The notes under the pieces: model-generated | Database searches by the model: none | What the model saw: only the letters and a program-made list of their open reading frames with translations | Told to the model about the DNA's origin: nothing | Assembly (NCBI GenBank): GCA_903934135.1 | Contig: CAIZMQ010000132.1 | Span: 1-54,343 of the forward strand | DNA from: an uncultured Verrucomicrobiota bacterium | GTDB taxonomy: Bacteria > Verrucomicrobiota > Verrucomicrobiia > Chthoniobacterales > JACTMZ01 | DNA: 54,343 nt | Direction of reading: 5' to 3' | Part shown: positions 1 through 8,307 of the stretch, piece after piece | How the letters are laid out: every line of letters starts with the position of its first letter | How positions within the stretch are numbered: position 1 is the first letter of the stretch | Translations under genes and position numbers: made by a program

Positions 1-654
1 CGGCAAAAGTTGGTAAATGCGCACCTTGGGATCGGCCGGTGCAGTGCGTCCAGCGCGGCGGAAAGTCGTGCCCGCGTTGCCCGTCTCGGCCACGAGGTAG
101 TGACGGATCGTCTGCACGCCGGTTCCCGAGGTCGCCGTTGCATCGATCGCCCCGTAGAGCCGCCCCCAGCCCTCATCCACCGCAAGGTCTTTCAGGTAAA
201 CAACGATATCCATGACCGGTCCATTCCCGGTCAATTTTCCGGGCACGCGGAGAAGCACCTGCGCCGGTTCCGAGGAAACGGCAAAATCGTCCCCGGCCGC
301 TTGGAGCGGACCCCACCGGGTCCCCTCCCAGCGCTGCACGAAATTGTCTTGCCGGTCACTGCGACGGTTGGCGACCAACAGGAGGTCCGCGGAAAAGGGT
401 AACCAGACAGCCGATCCGGTTTTCCCCTGGGCCCCGGGCAACAACGGAGAACCCGCACCGGGTTTTGTTCCGAGCGCGACAAAAATCGCCTGATCGGGAC
501 GATCCACACCCGCCCCGAGTACGAGAATGTCCCAGCCGGCCGCCCTCTTGGTGATGCGGTAGCGGACTTCATCCGCACCGGCCGCATCATAGCGTCCACC
601 CTCGGCCCAAGCCGGACCGGAAAGGAGGATGAGGGCCCAAAGAACGCGAAACAT
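1..654 (-). CDS. Exported protein, N-terminal 218 residues only (possible alpha-amylase-family glycosidase)
   Basis: An uninterrupted reading frame starts at the ATG at 652-654 and runs off the window's left edge, so the stop and most of the protein are missing. Residues 1-17 (MFRVLWALILLSGPAWA) form a clean signal peptide. The next ~190 residues look like a beta-rich N-terminal module with no catalytic motif. The visible segment ends in KVRIYQLLP, which resembles the start of an alpha-amylase (GH13) barrel; that and the divergent MalG-type permease are the only hints of a glycosidase. The reading frame and signal peptide are seen directly; the enzyme class is a weak inference. Confidence 0.55.
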   Translation of the reverse strand, partial: MFRVLWALILLSGPAWAEGGRYDAAGADEVRYRITKRAAGWDILVLGAGVDRPDQAIFVALGTKPGAGSPLLPGAQGKTGSAVWLPFSADLLLVANRRSDRQDNFVQRWEGTRWGPLQAAGDDFAVSSEPAQVLLRVPGKLTGNGPVMDIVVYLKDLAVDEGWGRLYGAIDATATSGTGVQTIRHYLVAETGNAGTTFRRAGRTAPADPKVRIYQLLP

Positions 655-664
655 AAAAGCAGCC

Positions 665-694
665 TATCTGAAACGTGTGTTCCAGCCCTGTCAA
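665..694 (-). promoter_or_regulatory. Candidate promoter of the exported protein gene
   Basis: On the minus strand a perfect -35 TTGACA (689-694) is followed after 18 bp by CAGATA (665-670), a passable -10. Transcription would begin within a few bases of the ATG at 654, giving a nearly leaderless mRNA. It overlaps the most upstream possible start of the divergent permease gene (ATG 675), which favours a later start for that gene. Confidence 0.3.
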
Positions 695-761
695 GGAACT
701 GCCCCGCCCTGCTGCCACGATCTGCCCTTGCACCGCACTGTATGATGACGTCTTCTCGCCT

Positions 762-1628
762 GTGTCACCCGCCGTGAGAGCCGAACATCCTGCCATCATC
801 CCGGTTGCGTCTGGCCGCAGCCGGCAGGCCGCCTTGCTCCGCCAGTTCGCCTCCTACGCCCTGCTCACCCTCACCATCCTGCTTGCCGCGGTCCCGCTCT
901 GGGAAATCTCCGGTCGCGCCCTGCATCCTCCGGATCCGGGCAGCACCGCCGGTCTCAGCAATTTTTCCCGCTTGCTGAGCGGGACGGATTTCCTCCGCTG
1001 GCTGGCCAACTCGCTTTTTGTCGCCTTGGCCGTCACCGTAGTCGGGGTCATTCTCGCCGCCACCGCCGGCTATGCCCTGTCACGGTTCCGTTTCCTCGGG
1101 CGCCTTGCCGTGCTCAACAGTCTCCTCGTCACCCAGATCTTTCCGGCCACCCTGCTTCTCCTCCCTATCTTCCTGATCTTGGTGCAGCTCAAGCTGATCA
1201 ACACCTTCCTCGGACTCATCCTTGTTTACCTCGTGACCGTTTTGCCTTTTTGCATCTGGCAGATGAAGAACTTTTATGACACAGTTCCGGAAACGATCGA
1301 GGAGGCGGCAGCCATGGACGGCTGCACACCGTCTGAAACCTTTCGATGGGTTGTGCTTCCCGTTTCGGCGCAGGGCCTGGCCGTGACCGCCTTGTTTTCC
1401 TTTGCCGCAGCTTGGAACGAATATGTCGTTGCGGCGATCCTCATGCAGGATTCCTCCATGTTCACCTTGCCGGTGGGACTGCGCCTCTTGCACCAGGACA
1501 GCATGGCCGGGCAAGGGGGTCTCTTCGCTGCGGGTGCGCTTCTTGTCACCCTTCCCATTTTCATCCTTTACCTGCTACTCAGCCGCTTTCTTGTCGCTCG
1601 CATCCAGGACATCTCATTGCGCAACTAA
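762..1628 (+). CDS. Sugar ABC transporter permease, MalG type
   Basis: Inner-membrane subunit of a binding-protein-dependent carbohydrate importer. Six hydrophobic segments are visible, and the loop with EEAAAMDGCT followed by VVLP is the EAA motif that docks the ATPase. The end (ARIQDISLRN) is typical of MalG-like proteins. The frame is open from an ATG at 675, but the first 29 residues from there do not look like family sequence and would overlap the divergent promoter. I therefore prefer the GTG at 762 (288 aa); the GTG at 774 is also possible. No MalF partner, ATPase or binding protein is adjacent, so the remaining subunits must be encoded elsewhere. The substrate is probably a malto-oligosaccharide if the divergent gene is an amylase, which is inference. 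Confidence 0.85.
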   Translation: MSPAVRAEHPAIIPVASGRSRQAALLRQFASYALLTLTILLAAVPLWEISGRALHPPDPGSTAGLSNFSRLLSGTDFLRWLANSLFVALAVTVVGVILAATAGYALSRFRFLGRLAVLNSLLVTQIFPATLLLLPIFLILVQLKLINTFLGLILVYLVTVLPFCIWQMKNFYDTVPETIEEAAAMDGCTPSETFRWVVLPVSAQGLAVTALFSFAAAWNEYVVAAILMQDSSMFTLPVGLRLLHQDSMAGQGGLFAAGALLVTLPIFILYLLLSRFLVARIQDISLRN

Positions 1629-1645
1629 GTCGCGGCGCGCCAGCG

Positions 1646-2008
1646 CTACTCTCCGCGGTAAATGCACCGCGAGGTCGGTGTCTCATGAATGGCGATCTCG
1701 CTGAGATGCGGCAGATGTGGTTTGATTTCCCGCCACAGCCAACCCGCTAATTGTTCAAAAGTCGGATTTTCCAGACCCGGGATATCATTGAGATAACGGT
1801 GGTCGAGTCGCGCGATGAGCGGTTTGACCACTTTGCTGATTTCCGCATGGTCCATCAGCCAGCCCGACTCCGCGCCGACCGGGCCCGATGCCGAGACTTC
1901 CACTTGGTAGCTGTGGCCGTGCATCCGGGCGCATTGATGGTCGGGCGGCACATGGGGCAGGGTGTGCGCGGCCTCGAAGTGGAAAATTTTGGTCAGCGTG
2001 ATGTTCAT
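1646..2008 (-). CDS. queD: 6-carboxytetrahydropterin synthase QueD
   Basis: Converts 7,8-dihydroneopterin triphosphate to 6-carboxy-5,6,7,8-tetrahydropterin in the preQ0/queuosine pathway. The 120-residue protein has the family zinc ligands: the His in FEAAHTLP and the pair in CARMHGHSY, plus the nearby Cys. The C-terminal AIHETPTSRCIY carries the conserved Glu. The frame extends upstream to 2155, but the ATG at 2006-2008 is preceded by AGAAGAG and starts at the conserved MNITLTKIFHFEAAH, so the longer form is unlikely. It follows queE by 40 nt on the same strand. A pure 6-pyruvoyl-tetrahydropterin synthase role is less likely given queE next door. Confidence 0.9.
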   Translation of the reverse strand: MNITLTKIFHFEAAHTLPHVPPDHQCARMHGHSYQVEVSASGPVGAESGWLMDHAEISKVVKPLIARLDHRYLNDIPGLENPTFEQLAGWLWREIKPHLPHLSEIAIHETPTSRCIYRGE

Positions 2009-2048
2009 CGCTCTTCTTCTACCCCGCCGACCGCCCCGCGGCAAACGG

Positions 2049-2693
2049 TCAAACGCCCCGCGCCTTGGGCTCCCAGATGAACTTGTGCATCTGCAACTGG
2101 AAGCGCGCCGGCAATTGATCCTCCAGCATCCAGGCCACGATGTCGCTGGGGGCAATTTTTCCGAAGACCGGACTGAAAAGGACCGCCCGCACTTTGCCGG
2201 CCAAGCCGTGCTCCCGCATCATTCCCCGTGCCCACTCGTAATCCTCCCGCGACCCGAGCACGAACTTCACTTCGTCGCGGTCCGTGAGTTGCGCGATATT
2301 GGCGTAGAGATTGCGCGCGCATTCCCCGCTCGACGGCGTTTTCAGGTCCATGATCCGGTGGACCCGCGGGTCGACCGCCGAAATATCGTGCGCTCCCGAA
2401 GTCTCCAGCAACGCGGTGAAACCCGCCTCGCAGAGCATAGCCAACAGCGGCACACAGGCCGGCTGCAGGAGCGGTTCACCCCCGGTCACCTCGACCAGCG
2501 GACACCCGAAGACCCGCACGGCCGCCACAATCTCGTCGAGCGGCATCTTTTTCCCCTCATAGAAAGCGTACTCGGTATCACAGTAGGTGCAGCGCAGGTC
2601 GCAAAAGGTCAGGCGGACAAAAACGCAAGGCAGCCCGGCCCAGGTACTCTCGCCCTGCACCGACTGGTAGATTTCGTTGACCGTGAGCTTCAT
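2049..2693 (-). CDS. queE: 7-carboxy-7-deazaguanine synthase QueE (radical SAM)
   Basis: Radical SAM enzyme that contracts 6-carboxytetrahydropterin to 7-carboxy-7-deazaguanine, the step after QueD. The 214-residue protein begins MKLTVNEIYQSVQGES. It has the iron-sulfur motif CDLRCTYC (CX3CX2C) and the SAM-binding glycine motif EVTGGEPLLQ. An in-frame upstream Met adds 13 residues (to 2732) that lack family similarity, so the start at 2693 is preferred. Probably co-transcribed with queD downstream and divergent from folE2, which makes the pathway's pterin precursor. Confidence 0.93.
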   Translation of the reverse strand: MKLTVNEIYQSVQGESTWAGLPCVFVRLTFCDLRCTYCDTEYAFYEGKKMPLDEIVAAVRVFGCPLVEVTGGEPLLQPACVPLLAMLCEAGFTALLETSGAHDISAVDPRVHRIMDLKTPSSGECARNLYANIAQLTDRDEVKFVLGSREDYEWARGMMREHGLAGKVRAVLFSPVFGKIAPSDIVAWMLEDQLPARFQLQMHKFIWEPKARGV

Positions 2694-2739
2694 TGCCGCG
2701 GACAGCTTAGCCGCCACAGCCCGCCCGGCCAACCGGACA

Positions 2740-2765
2740 ATTCACTTTTGCCCCCCGGCGTGAAT
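2740..2765. promoter_or_regulatory. Inverted repeat in the queE/folE2 divergent promoter region
   Basis: ATTCAC (2740-2745) and GTGAAT (2760-2765) form a perfect 6-bp inverted repeat with a 14-bp spacer, midway in the 91-bp gap between the two start codons. It could be an operator shared by both pathway genes. No regulator is identified, and a repeat this short can occur by chance. Confidence 0.25.
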
Positions 2766-2784
2766 CAGCGTAAGTTTCCCCTTC

Positions 2785-3585
2785 ATGAAGCACCCGGAGG
2801 ACACCGCAGCCAACCTGCTCGACACCCAAAGCGAGTCCGACCACCGCCGCATCGTCATCGATCGGGTCGGAGTGAAGAACCTCCGGTTTCCCATCCAAGT
2901 CGCGGTAGGTCCCGGCGCCCCGCAAAGCACCATCGCCACGGTGCAACTGACCGTCGAGCTGCCCCAGGAATTCAAAGGTACGCACATGAGCCGCTTTCTC
3001 GAGGTCCTCCAGGCCCACGGTCCCGTGCTGCACCCCGAGGACATTGAAAAGCTCTTGCGCTCGCTCATCGACCGGTTGCACAGCAAGCGGGCCCATCTCG
3101 AGTTCGAGTTCCCTTTTTTCCTCGAGAAAAAAGCGCCCGTCACCGGTGCACCCGGCCTGGTCGACTACACCGCGCGCTTCACCGCGACGGCCGGCCACGA
3201 GAGCCACGACCTCGTCACCACCGTGGTAGCCAATGTCACCACCTTGTGTCCCTGTTCGAAAGCGATCAGTACCAGCGGTGCGCACAATCAACGCGGACAA
3301 GTCACCCTTCGTTTGCGCTCCCGACGTCCGTTGCCGCTGCCCGAAATGGTCTCCCTTATCGAACGCTCGGCCAGCTGCGAACTCTACAGCGTGCTGAAGC
3401 GCCCGGACGAAAAAGCGGTGACTGAACGCGCCTACGCCAATCCGGTTTTTGTCGAGGACCTCGTGCGCAATATCGCCTCGCAAGTCAACGCCGATCCCCT
3501 CATCACTTGGTGGCAGGTCGAAGCGGAAAACTTCGAGAGCATCCACAACCACAACGCTTACGCTATGGTCGAAAAATATTCATGA
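2785..3585 (+). CDS. folE2: GTP cyclohydrolase I type B FolE2
   Basis: Converts GTP to 7,8-dihydroneopterin triphosphate, the substrate for QueD and for folate synthesis. The 266-residue length fits the FolE2 (GCYH-IB) family. The signature TTLCPCSKAIS followed by SGAHNQRG contains the catalytic Cys, and the C-terminal ENFESIHNHNAYA is characteristic. Unlike FolE, this family is not strictly zinc dependent (family knowledge). The start MKHPEDTAANLLD is the first ATG after the divergent gap. Its stop overlaps the start of the next gene by 4 nt (ATGA), so the carboxypeptidase gene is translationally coupled although functionally unrelated. Confidence 0.93.
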   Translation: MKHPEDTAANLLDTQSESDHRRIVIDRVGVKNLRFPIQVAVGPGAPQSTIATVQLTVELPQEFKGTHMSRFLEVLQAHGPVLHPEDIEKLLRSLIDRLHSKRAHLEFEFPFFLEKKAPVTGAPGLVDYTARFTATAGHESHDLVTTVVANVTTLCPCSKAISTSGAHNQRGQVTLRLRSRRPLPLPEMVSLIERSASCELYSVLKRPDEKAVTERAYANPVFVEDLVRNIASQVNADPLITWWQVEAENFESIHNHNAYAMVEKYS

Positions 3586-4475
3586 AAGCGGCCATCCTGC
3601 TCGTTCCCCTCCTCTTCCTTGCCGGTTGCGCCACTTCGCCCCGTGAAGTCCGCCGCGCCAGCCCGGCCACCTCACCCGTGGCCGCTGCGCCGAGCAATGC
3701 ACCGGTCTGGCCGGCCAACGCCCCCGGCCTTGCCGCGCAGTCGGCCATCATGATCGACGCGCGCAGCGGAGAGGTCCTTTTCCAGAAAAATGCCGACGCG
3801 CGCCGGGCGCCGGCCAGTACGCAGAAACTGCTCACCGCCTTGCTAGTCAGTCGCCGCGGCGACCTCGAAGCACTGGTCACCGTCGCGCCCGAAGACACGC
3901 GCGTCGAACCGACCCGCCTGGGTCTCCGTCCCGGCGAACGCTACGCGCGGCGCGACCTTCTTCAATCCATCATGGTGAAAAGTTCGAATGACGCCTGTGC
4001 CGCATTAGCCCGCGACCACAGCGGCTCCGAAGCGGCCTTCACCGACAATATGAACCGCGCCGCGTGGTCACTCGGGGCGCGGAGTTCCCATTTCGCCAAT
4101 AGCCACGGCCTGCCGGCCAGCCAATTTTCCACCGCCCGCGACATCGCGCGCATCGCCTTCCTGGCCTACCGCGATCCCACCCTGCGCCGCATGATGCAGC
4201 AGCGCGTCGTCTTCTTCCGTCACAATACCGGGCGCATCACGCGCCTCGAGACAACCAACAAACTGCTCGGTCGCTCGTCCGCTTACAACGGGATGAAAAC
4301 AGGCTACACCGATGCCGCCGGCCGTTGCCTGGTCTCGAGCGGACGCCTCAACGGCCGCGAAGTCATCCTCGTGCAACTCGGCAGCAAAACGAGATACATC
4401 TTTGATGACGCCCAGCGCATCATGGCCTGGTCCGGCCGCGGCACCTCCGGCGACACTTACTACGCGACCTTCTGA
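3582..4475 (+). CDS. D-alanyl-D-alanine carboxypeptidase, lipoprotein (peptidase S11)
   Basis: Trims the terminal D-Ala from peptidoglycan stem peptides in the periplasm. The 297-residue protein begins with a lipoprotein signal ending in the lipobox LAGC (Cys16), so it should be membrane anchored. All three penicillin-binding motifs are present: STQK (in PASTQKLLTA), SSN (in KSSNDACAAL) and KTG (in GMKTGYTDAAG). The ATG overlaps the folE2 stop. It lacks the long C-terminal beta domain and amphipathic anchor of DacA/PBP5; the lipid anchor may replace them (inference). Confidence 0.88.
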   Translation: MKAAILLVPLLFLAGCATSPREVRRASPATSPVAAAPSNAPVWPANAPGLAAQSAIMIDARSGEVLFQKNADARRAPASTQKLLTALLVSRRGDLEALVTVAPEDTRVEPTRLGLRPGERYARRDLLQSIMVKSSNDACAALARDHSGSEAAFTDNMNRAAWSLGARSSHFANSHGLPASQFSTARDIARIAFLAYRDPTLRRMMQQRVVFFRHNTGRITRLETTNKLLGRSSAYNGMKTGYTDAAGRCLVSSGRLNGREVILVQLGSKTRYIFDDAQRIMAWSGRGTSGDTYYATF

Positions 4476-4508
4476 GCGGTCTTTTCGCGCGATGTGGTTA
4501 CCGACCCG

Positions 4509-5606
4509 CTACAGTTTCGAGACCACAAATTCCGCAGTCTGACGCGCCGCCGCGGGATGGCTGACCTTGAGTAAATTTTCCCGCCAGCGCACCCATTCGG
4601 ACCCGCCATTTTCCAGCAGTGCACGCTGCACCGTCCCGATAATTTTTTCGGGAGTCGTCGCCAACGCGCCCGCGCCGATATCGGCCAGGAGCGTCACATT
4701 GCCTTCCTCCTGCCCCGCGACCACGTGGCTAATGATCATCGGGCGCGCGATGGCCAGCGTCTCTTGCACGATTGCCCCGCCCGCCTTGCCGATGAAAAGA
4801 TGGCTTTCGGCCAACAACTCCGGCATGCGGTCGGTCCAGCCAAGGAGGCTGAAGGCGCCGACCGGCAAATCGAGCCGTTTCAAAAACCCGTGCAGATGTT
4901 TGTGACGCCCGGTCACCACGGTCAACTCGACGCCCGGAAACGCGGTCAGACCCCGCACCACCGCCGAAACCGTGCGGCGACTGGCCGAGGGCAGATAAAG
5001 AATTTTCCAAGGCGGCCCCGGCGGCAATGGCCGGCGCGCCAACTCTTCGAAACGCGGACTGACCGGAAAACCGAGCACGACGATTTTCTCCGGAGGTGTG
5101 CCACCTTGCGTCATGGCCTCACGCGTCGGCTCATTGGCCACGAGGACCCAATCGGCCGGGGCGAGGTTCCAGACGCGGTTGATCACGATGGAATCGGTCA
5201 CCACCATGAAATGCGGACAAACCGACACCTCGCCGCTCTTTATCAGCTCGCTGATCAAATAGCTGTAAACCGGATAAGTCGTAACGACAGCCGCCGGTTT
5301 TTTCTCGCGCAGCAAATCCCGGAGGGCTGCTTTGAGATTTCCCAGCGTCGGCAACGTCCAATCGAAGACCGGAGTCTTGTCATAGAGCCAGAAAAAGGCT
5401 TTCCACGTCACCGGCACGCGCTGGATGGAGAAATTGTAGGCCACTTGCAGGGTCTTCGAAGCGCGAGGGTTGACCTCGACATAGGGATCGTGGACCTCGG
5501 TGTCGTAACCGCCGATGGCATCGAAGGCGTCACGCACATTGCGTGCCGCCGAGTTGTGGCCGTCACCGAAACCGGTGGTGAAAATGAGAATTTTTTGGCG
5601 ACTCAT
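4509..5606 (-). CDS. Glycosyltransferase of the MGDG synthase / UgtP family (GT28)
   Basis: Probably transfers a sugar from a nucleotide donor to diacylglycerol, making a glycolipid at the membrane. The 365-residue protein has the N-terminal MGDG-synthase fold signature (ILIFTTGFGDGHNSAARNV, residues 6-24) and a C-terminal GT28 donor-binding region (GKAGGAIVQETLAIARPMI). It is the last gene of the minus-strand lipid run, 5 nt after the TPR gene. Sugar and acceptor cannot be read from sequence. MurG-like function is excluded because a true murG lies in the dcw cluster. Confidence 0.8.
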   Translation of the reverse strand: MSRQKILIFTTGFGDGHNSAARNVRDAFDAIGGYDTEVHDPYVEVNPRASKTLQVAYNFSIQRVPVTWKAFFWLYDKTPVFDWTLPTLGNLKAALRDLLREKKPAAVVTTYPVYSYLISELIKSGEVSVCPHFMVVTDSIVINRVWNLAPADWVLVANEPTREAMTQGGTPPEKIVVLGFPVSPRFEELARRPLPPGPPWKILYLPSASRRTVSAVVRGLTAFPGVELTVVTGRHKHLHGFLKRLDLPVGAFSLLGWTDRMPELLAESHLFIGKAGGAIVQETLAIARPMIISHVVAGQEEGNVTLLADIGAGALATTPEKIIGTVQRALLENGGSEWVRWRENLLKVSHPAAARQTAEFVVSKL

Positions 5607-5611
5607 GGAGA

Positions 5612-6355
5612 TTACAACTGGCGGAGGGATTCCTTGGCGCGGCTTTGGGCGCCGGCATCATCGCGGCTGCGCTGGGGCAAGCTGATCGCCTTCTGCAGCT
5701 CGCGCCGCGCATCATCTTTGCGCCCGACAGTAAGATAAGCCCGCCCGAGTTCGGCGTGGAAAAGAGCATTGCCGGGTTCCAGTTCCACCGCTTTCTGCAG
5801 GCACCGGACGGCCTCCTCGTTGCTGGCCGGCGGCATTTTGCCGTAGATGGCCTCGGCCATGACGCGAAGCAAGGCATTGAGGTTGGCAATCTCGTAGTTC
5901 CACCGCCCGAGAACGTGCCACCCGAGAGCGTAGCGGGGGTCGAGTTTGACCGCTTCGGCCGACTCGGATCTGACCACACTCGAAAGCTCCAACCGACGGC
6001 GCGACTCGCTGTAAAAAGCCAGGCGGCCTGCCGCGATAGCCAGCGTGACCCGCGCGGCCGGATCCCGTGGCGCCAAGTCTTTCGCTTTCCGGGCCGTCTC
6101 ATAGCCGAGGGTGGCCAAGCGCAACCTTTCCGCGCGCGATGAGGCATCCAAGACCATCTCGACATACTGTTTGGCCATCTTGCGCTGCAGCGCCGCATCA
6201 CCCGGACGCTGGGCGGCGGCTTTTTGGTAGGCAGCCAGAGCCTCGGCCGACTTGAACTGGCGATCGAGGCTGTCGCCTTGCTCGATCCATTCCGCCGCAC
6301 CATGAACGCTCGATACTGCGGCCCAGACCACGGCGGCACAAAGTATCGTCCTCAC
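5612..6355 (-). CDS. Exported TPR-repeat protein
   Basis: With the GTG at 6353-6355 as start, the protein is 247 residues and opens with a convincing signal peptide ([18 protein letters not shown]). That GTG overlaps the TGA of the upstream methyltransferase (GTGA), the usual coupling in this window. An ATG at 6385 would add ten residues inside the upstream gene. Tetratricopeptide-like helices are visible ([54 protein letters not shown]). TPRs mediate protein-protein contacts, so it may be a periplasmic scaffold for the lipid pathway around it; this role is inference. Confidence 0.7.
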   Translation of the reverse strand: MRTILCAAVVWAAVSSVHGAAEWIEQGDSLDRQFKSAEALAAYQKAAAQRPGDAALQRKMAKQYVEMVLDASSRAERLRLATLGYETARKAKDLAPRDPAARVTLAIAAGRLAFYSESRRRLELSSVVRSESAEAVKLDPRYALGWHVLGRWNYEIANLNALLRVMAEAIYGKMPPASNEEAVRCLQKAVELEPGNALFHAELGRAYLTVGRKDDARRELQKAISLPQRSRDDAGAQSRAKESLRQL

Positions 6356-7383
6356 TTGGCGAAAAGATAATGCGAGACGATCCATTCCTCGCCGTAGCGG
6401 TAACCCCAAAGTCCCGCGCACGCCATGAAAAACACGCGCCAATAGACCCGCCACTTGGTCACATGCTCCGCACCGTAAGTTGCCGTGAGGATCGGCGTGA
6501 TCTCCGCCTCGTGGCGGTCCATGTTGGCCAGCCAAGCCTCGGAGGTCCGGGCGTAGTGCGTGCCGTTGACGCACCAATGGTCCCGCAGTTTCAGGTCATC
6601 CTGAAAATAGGTCAGCAAATCATCCGACGGCATCGTCCCGCCCTCGAAAAAATACCGCGTGATCCAGTCGCTCGGATCCGTGCCCTCAAAATGGTAAGCC
6701 AACGTGCGGTGGGTGAAAATATGCACGAAGAGCAGCCCGCCCGGTTTCATCCACGACGCGACCTTGCGCAGCAGGAGTTCGTAATTCTTCATGTGCTCGA
6801 ACATTTCGACCGACACCACCCGGTCGAATTCCCCGTGCGGCAAATCCAACTCCGCCACATTGGCCGTGTGGATTTCCACGTTGCGCAAACCCCGCTTCGC
6901 CGCCTCGCCCATGATGTATTCCTTCTGCGTGCGCGAGTTCGAAACCCCGAGAATCCGCGAGTTCGGATACTTCTCCGCCATCCACAAGGTCAGGGATCCC
7001 CACCCGCAGCCCAACTCCAAGACCCGCTGACCATCCTCCAACTTCGCCCGCTCACAACTCAGCGCCAGCATCGCCTCCTCCGATTCCGCGAAGGTCGTGT
7101 GCCGCCCGGACCATAGCCCGCTGCTGTATTTCATGCGCGGACCGAGCACGTATTTGAAAAATTCCGTCGGCACTTCGTAATGCTGCTCGTTCGCCTCCCG
7201 TGTCTTGACCGCGATCGGCAGAGACTTCAGCTCGCGCACAAAACCCATCAGCGCCCTCTGCTGCGCCTCCACCCCGCCGCGGTTCTCGTCCTTCAGCTTG
7301 CGCGCCAGCAGCTCATGAATCCCCGCCCGGATGACAAAATCCGGCAACATCCCTTTTTCCAAAATGCGGTCGAGAACACTCAT
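6352..7383 (-). CDS. SAM-dependent methyltransferase, Cfa / coclaurine N-methyltransferase-like
   Basis: A 343-residue class I methyltransferase. The SAM-binding motif [10 protein letters not shown] is at residues 121-130, preceded by [13 protein letters not shown] and followed by [15 protein letters not shown] and [15 protein letters not shown]. This pattern matches the branch of the cyclopropane synthase superfamily that includes plant coclaurine N-methyltransferase and its bacterial relatives, rather than classic Cfa. The substrate could be an unsaturated acyl chain or an amine head group. It is the second Cfa-superfamily enzyme in the run and lies 123 nt after the DUF1295 gene, with a REP-like element in the gap. 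Family is certain, substrate unknown. Confidence 0.85.
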   Translation of the reverse strand: MSVLDRILEKGMLPDFVIRAGIHELLARKLKDENRGGVEAQQRALMGFVRELKSLPIAVKTREANEQHYEVPTEFFKYVLGPRMKYSSGLWSGRHTTFAESEEAMLALSCERAKLEDGQRVLELGCGWGSLTLWMAEKYPNSRILGVSNSRTQKEYIMGEAAKRGLRNVEIHTANVAELDLPHGEFDRVVSVEMFEHMKNYELLLRKVASWMKPGGLLFVHIFTHRTLAYHFEGTDPSDWITRYFFEGGTMPSDDLLTYFQDDLKLRDHWCVNGTHYARTSEAWLANMDRHEAEITPILTATYGAEHVTKWRVYWRVFFMACAGLWGYRYGEEWIVSHYLFAK

Positions 7384-7399
7384 GGCGTCATTCTTGCTC

Positions 7400-7424
7400 G
7401 GTCGGCAGGAACGTCGACGCTACA
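7400..7424 (-). repeat. REP-like palindromic element, single unit
   Basis: Read on the minus strand this is TGTAGCGTCGACGTTCCTGC followed by CGACC. It shares the TGTA-G/T-CG head and an imperfect stem-loop layout with each half of the element at 11769-11831. It sits between two genes of the lipid run. Only three units are visible in the window, so calling it a genome-wide family is inference. Confidence 0.45.
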
Positions 7425-7506
7425 TCTTCTGTCGCGGCGCGTTTGCCTACGGACCGCCTCGAAGACTCGGCTCCGGCGCCGGCCGTTATCGTTACAATCT
7501 CCATCC

Positions 7507-8307
7507 TCACCCTTTCGGCGACCACGGAAAAAACGCATTCGTGGTCCGCTGATACTCCCGGTAATCATCGCCCCGCGACCGCACCGCGTGCTCCTCGGTC
7601 GCCTTGATGCCCGTCACTTTGGTCAAAAACAAATACATCAGGGCCGGAGCATAAACTGCCATCCACCCGCCCGGCGAGCCCAGCGCGTAGATAAAATACG
7701 CGACCCACACCAGCCACTCGCAAAAGTAATTCGGATGACGCGAATAGTTCCACAACCCGACTCGGCAGGTTTTCCCCTTGTTCGCCGGATCCGACCGGAA
7801 CCGGTTCAGCTGCGTATCGGCCACCGATTCCCCAAGCATAGCCAGCAGCCACAACGCCGCCCCCGCATACTCGAAAACCCCCAGCCCCGGCGCCCCATTG
7901 ATGAAGACCAGCACAAACGGCACGCTCAGTAGCGCGATGAGAACCCCCTGCGCCTCGAAAAACCCGAGGAACATGGCCCACGTGTGGTTCGGGAACTGTT
8001 GCCGCAGCGCCGCGTAGCGCCCGTCCTCCTCCGGATGATGCTTGGCCACGCGGATCAACAAATACGTCCCCAGCCGCGCCGCCCAGATTGTCACCATCAA
8101 CACGAGCACGAAACTGCGCGTGACGTCCCCGCCGCCCAAGACAGCGCAGGCCAAGGCCACGGGAATGAATCCGTAGGACCAGAAAATGTCGACGATCCCC
8201 GCGTTGTTCAGCACGCGGGAAACCACCCACACCCCCGCCATCATGACCATTGGAATGGCCAGCGCGAAAGCCATCAACGGCCAGAACTCCGCCCACTCCG
8301 GCATCAT
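7507..8307 (-). CDS. DUF1295 integral membrane protein (steroid 5-alpha-reductase-like)
   Basis: A 266-residue polytopic membrane protein. The signature GLWNYSRHPNYFCEWLVWVAYF is the DUF1295/ICMT-like motif of NADPH-dependent reductases and isoprenylcysteine-type methyltransferases, and it ends RSRGDDYREYQRTTNAFFPW as family members do. The ATG at 8307 overlaps the upstream Cfa stop (ATGA); a GTG at 8313 is the alternative. In many bacteria DUF1295 genes lie beside Cfa, DUF1365 and FAD amine-oxidase genes, as here. Its reaction is not established; reduction of a modified acyl chain or lipid methylation are guesses. Confidence 0.8.
   Translation of the reverse strand: MMPEWAEFWPLMAFALAIPMVMMAGVWVVSRVLNNAGIVDIFWSYGFIPVALACAVLGGGDVTRSFVLVLMVTIWAARLGTYLLIRVAKHHPEEDGRYAALRQQFPNHTWAMFLGFFEAQGVLIALLSVPFVLVFINGAPGLGVFEYAGAALWLLAMLGESVADTQLNRFRSDPANKGKTCRVGLWNYSRHPNYFCEWLVWVAYFIYALGSPGGWMAVYAPALMYLFLTKVTGIKATEEHAVRSRGDDYREYQRTTNAFFPWSPKG

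Noticed and set aside
1962..3047. A 361-codon plus-strand open frame
   Set aside because: It spans queD, queE, the divergent promoter and the start of folE2, with no recognisable domain.
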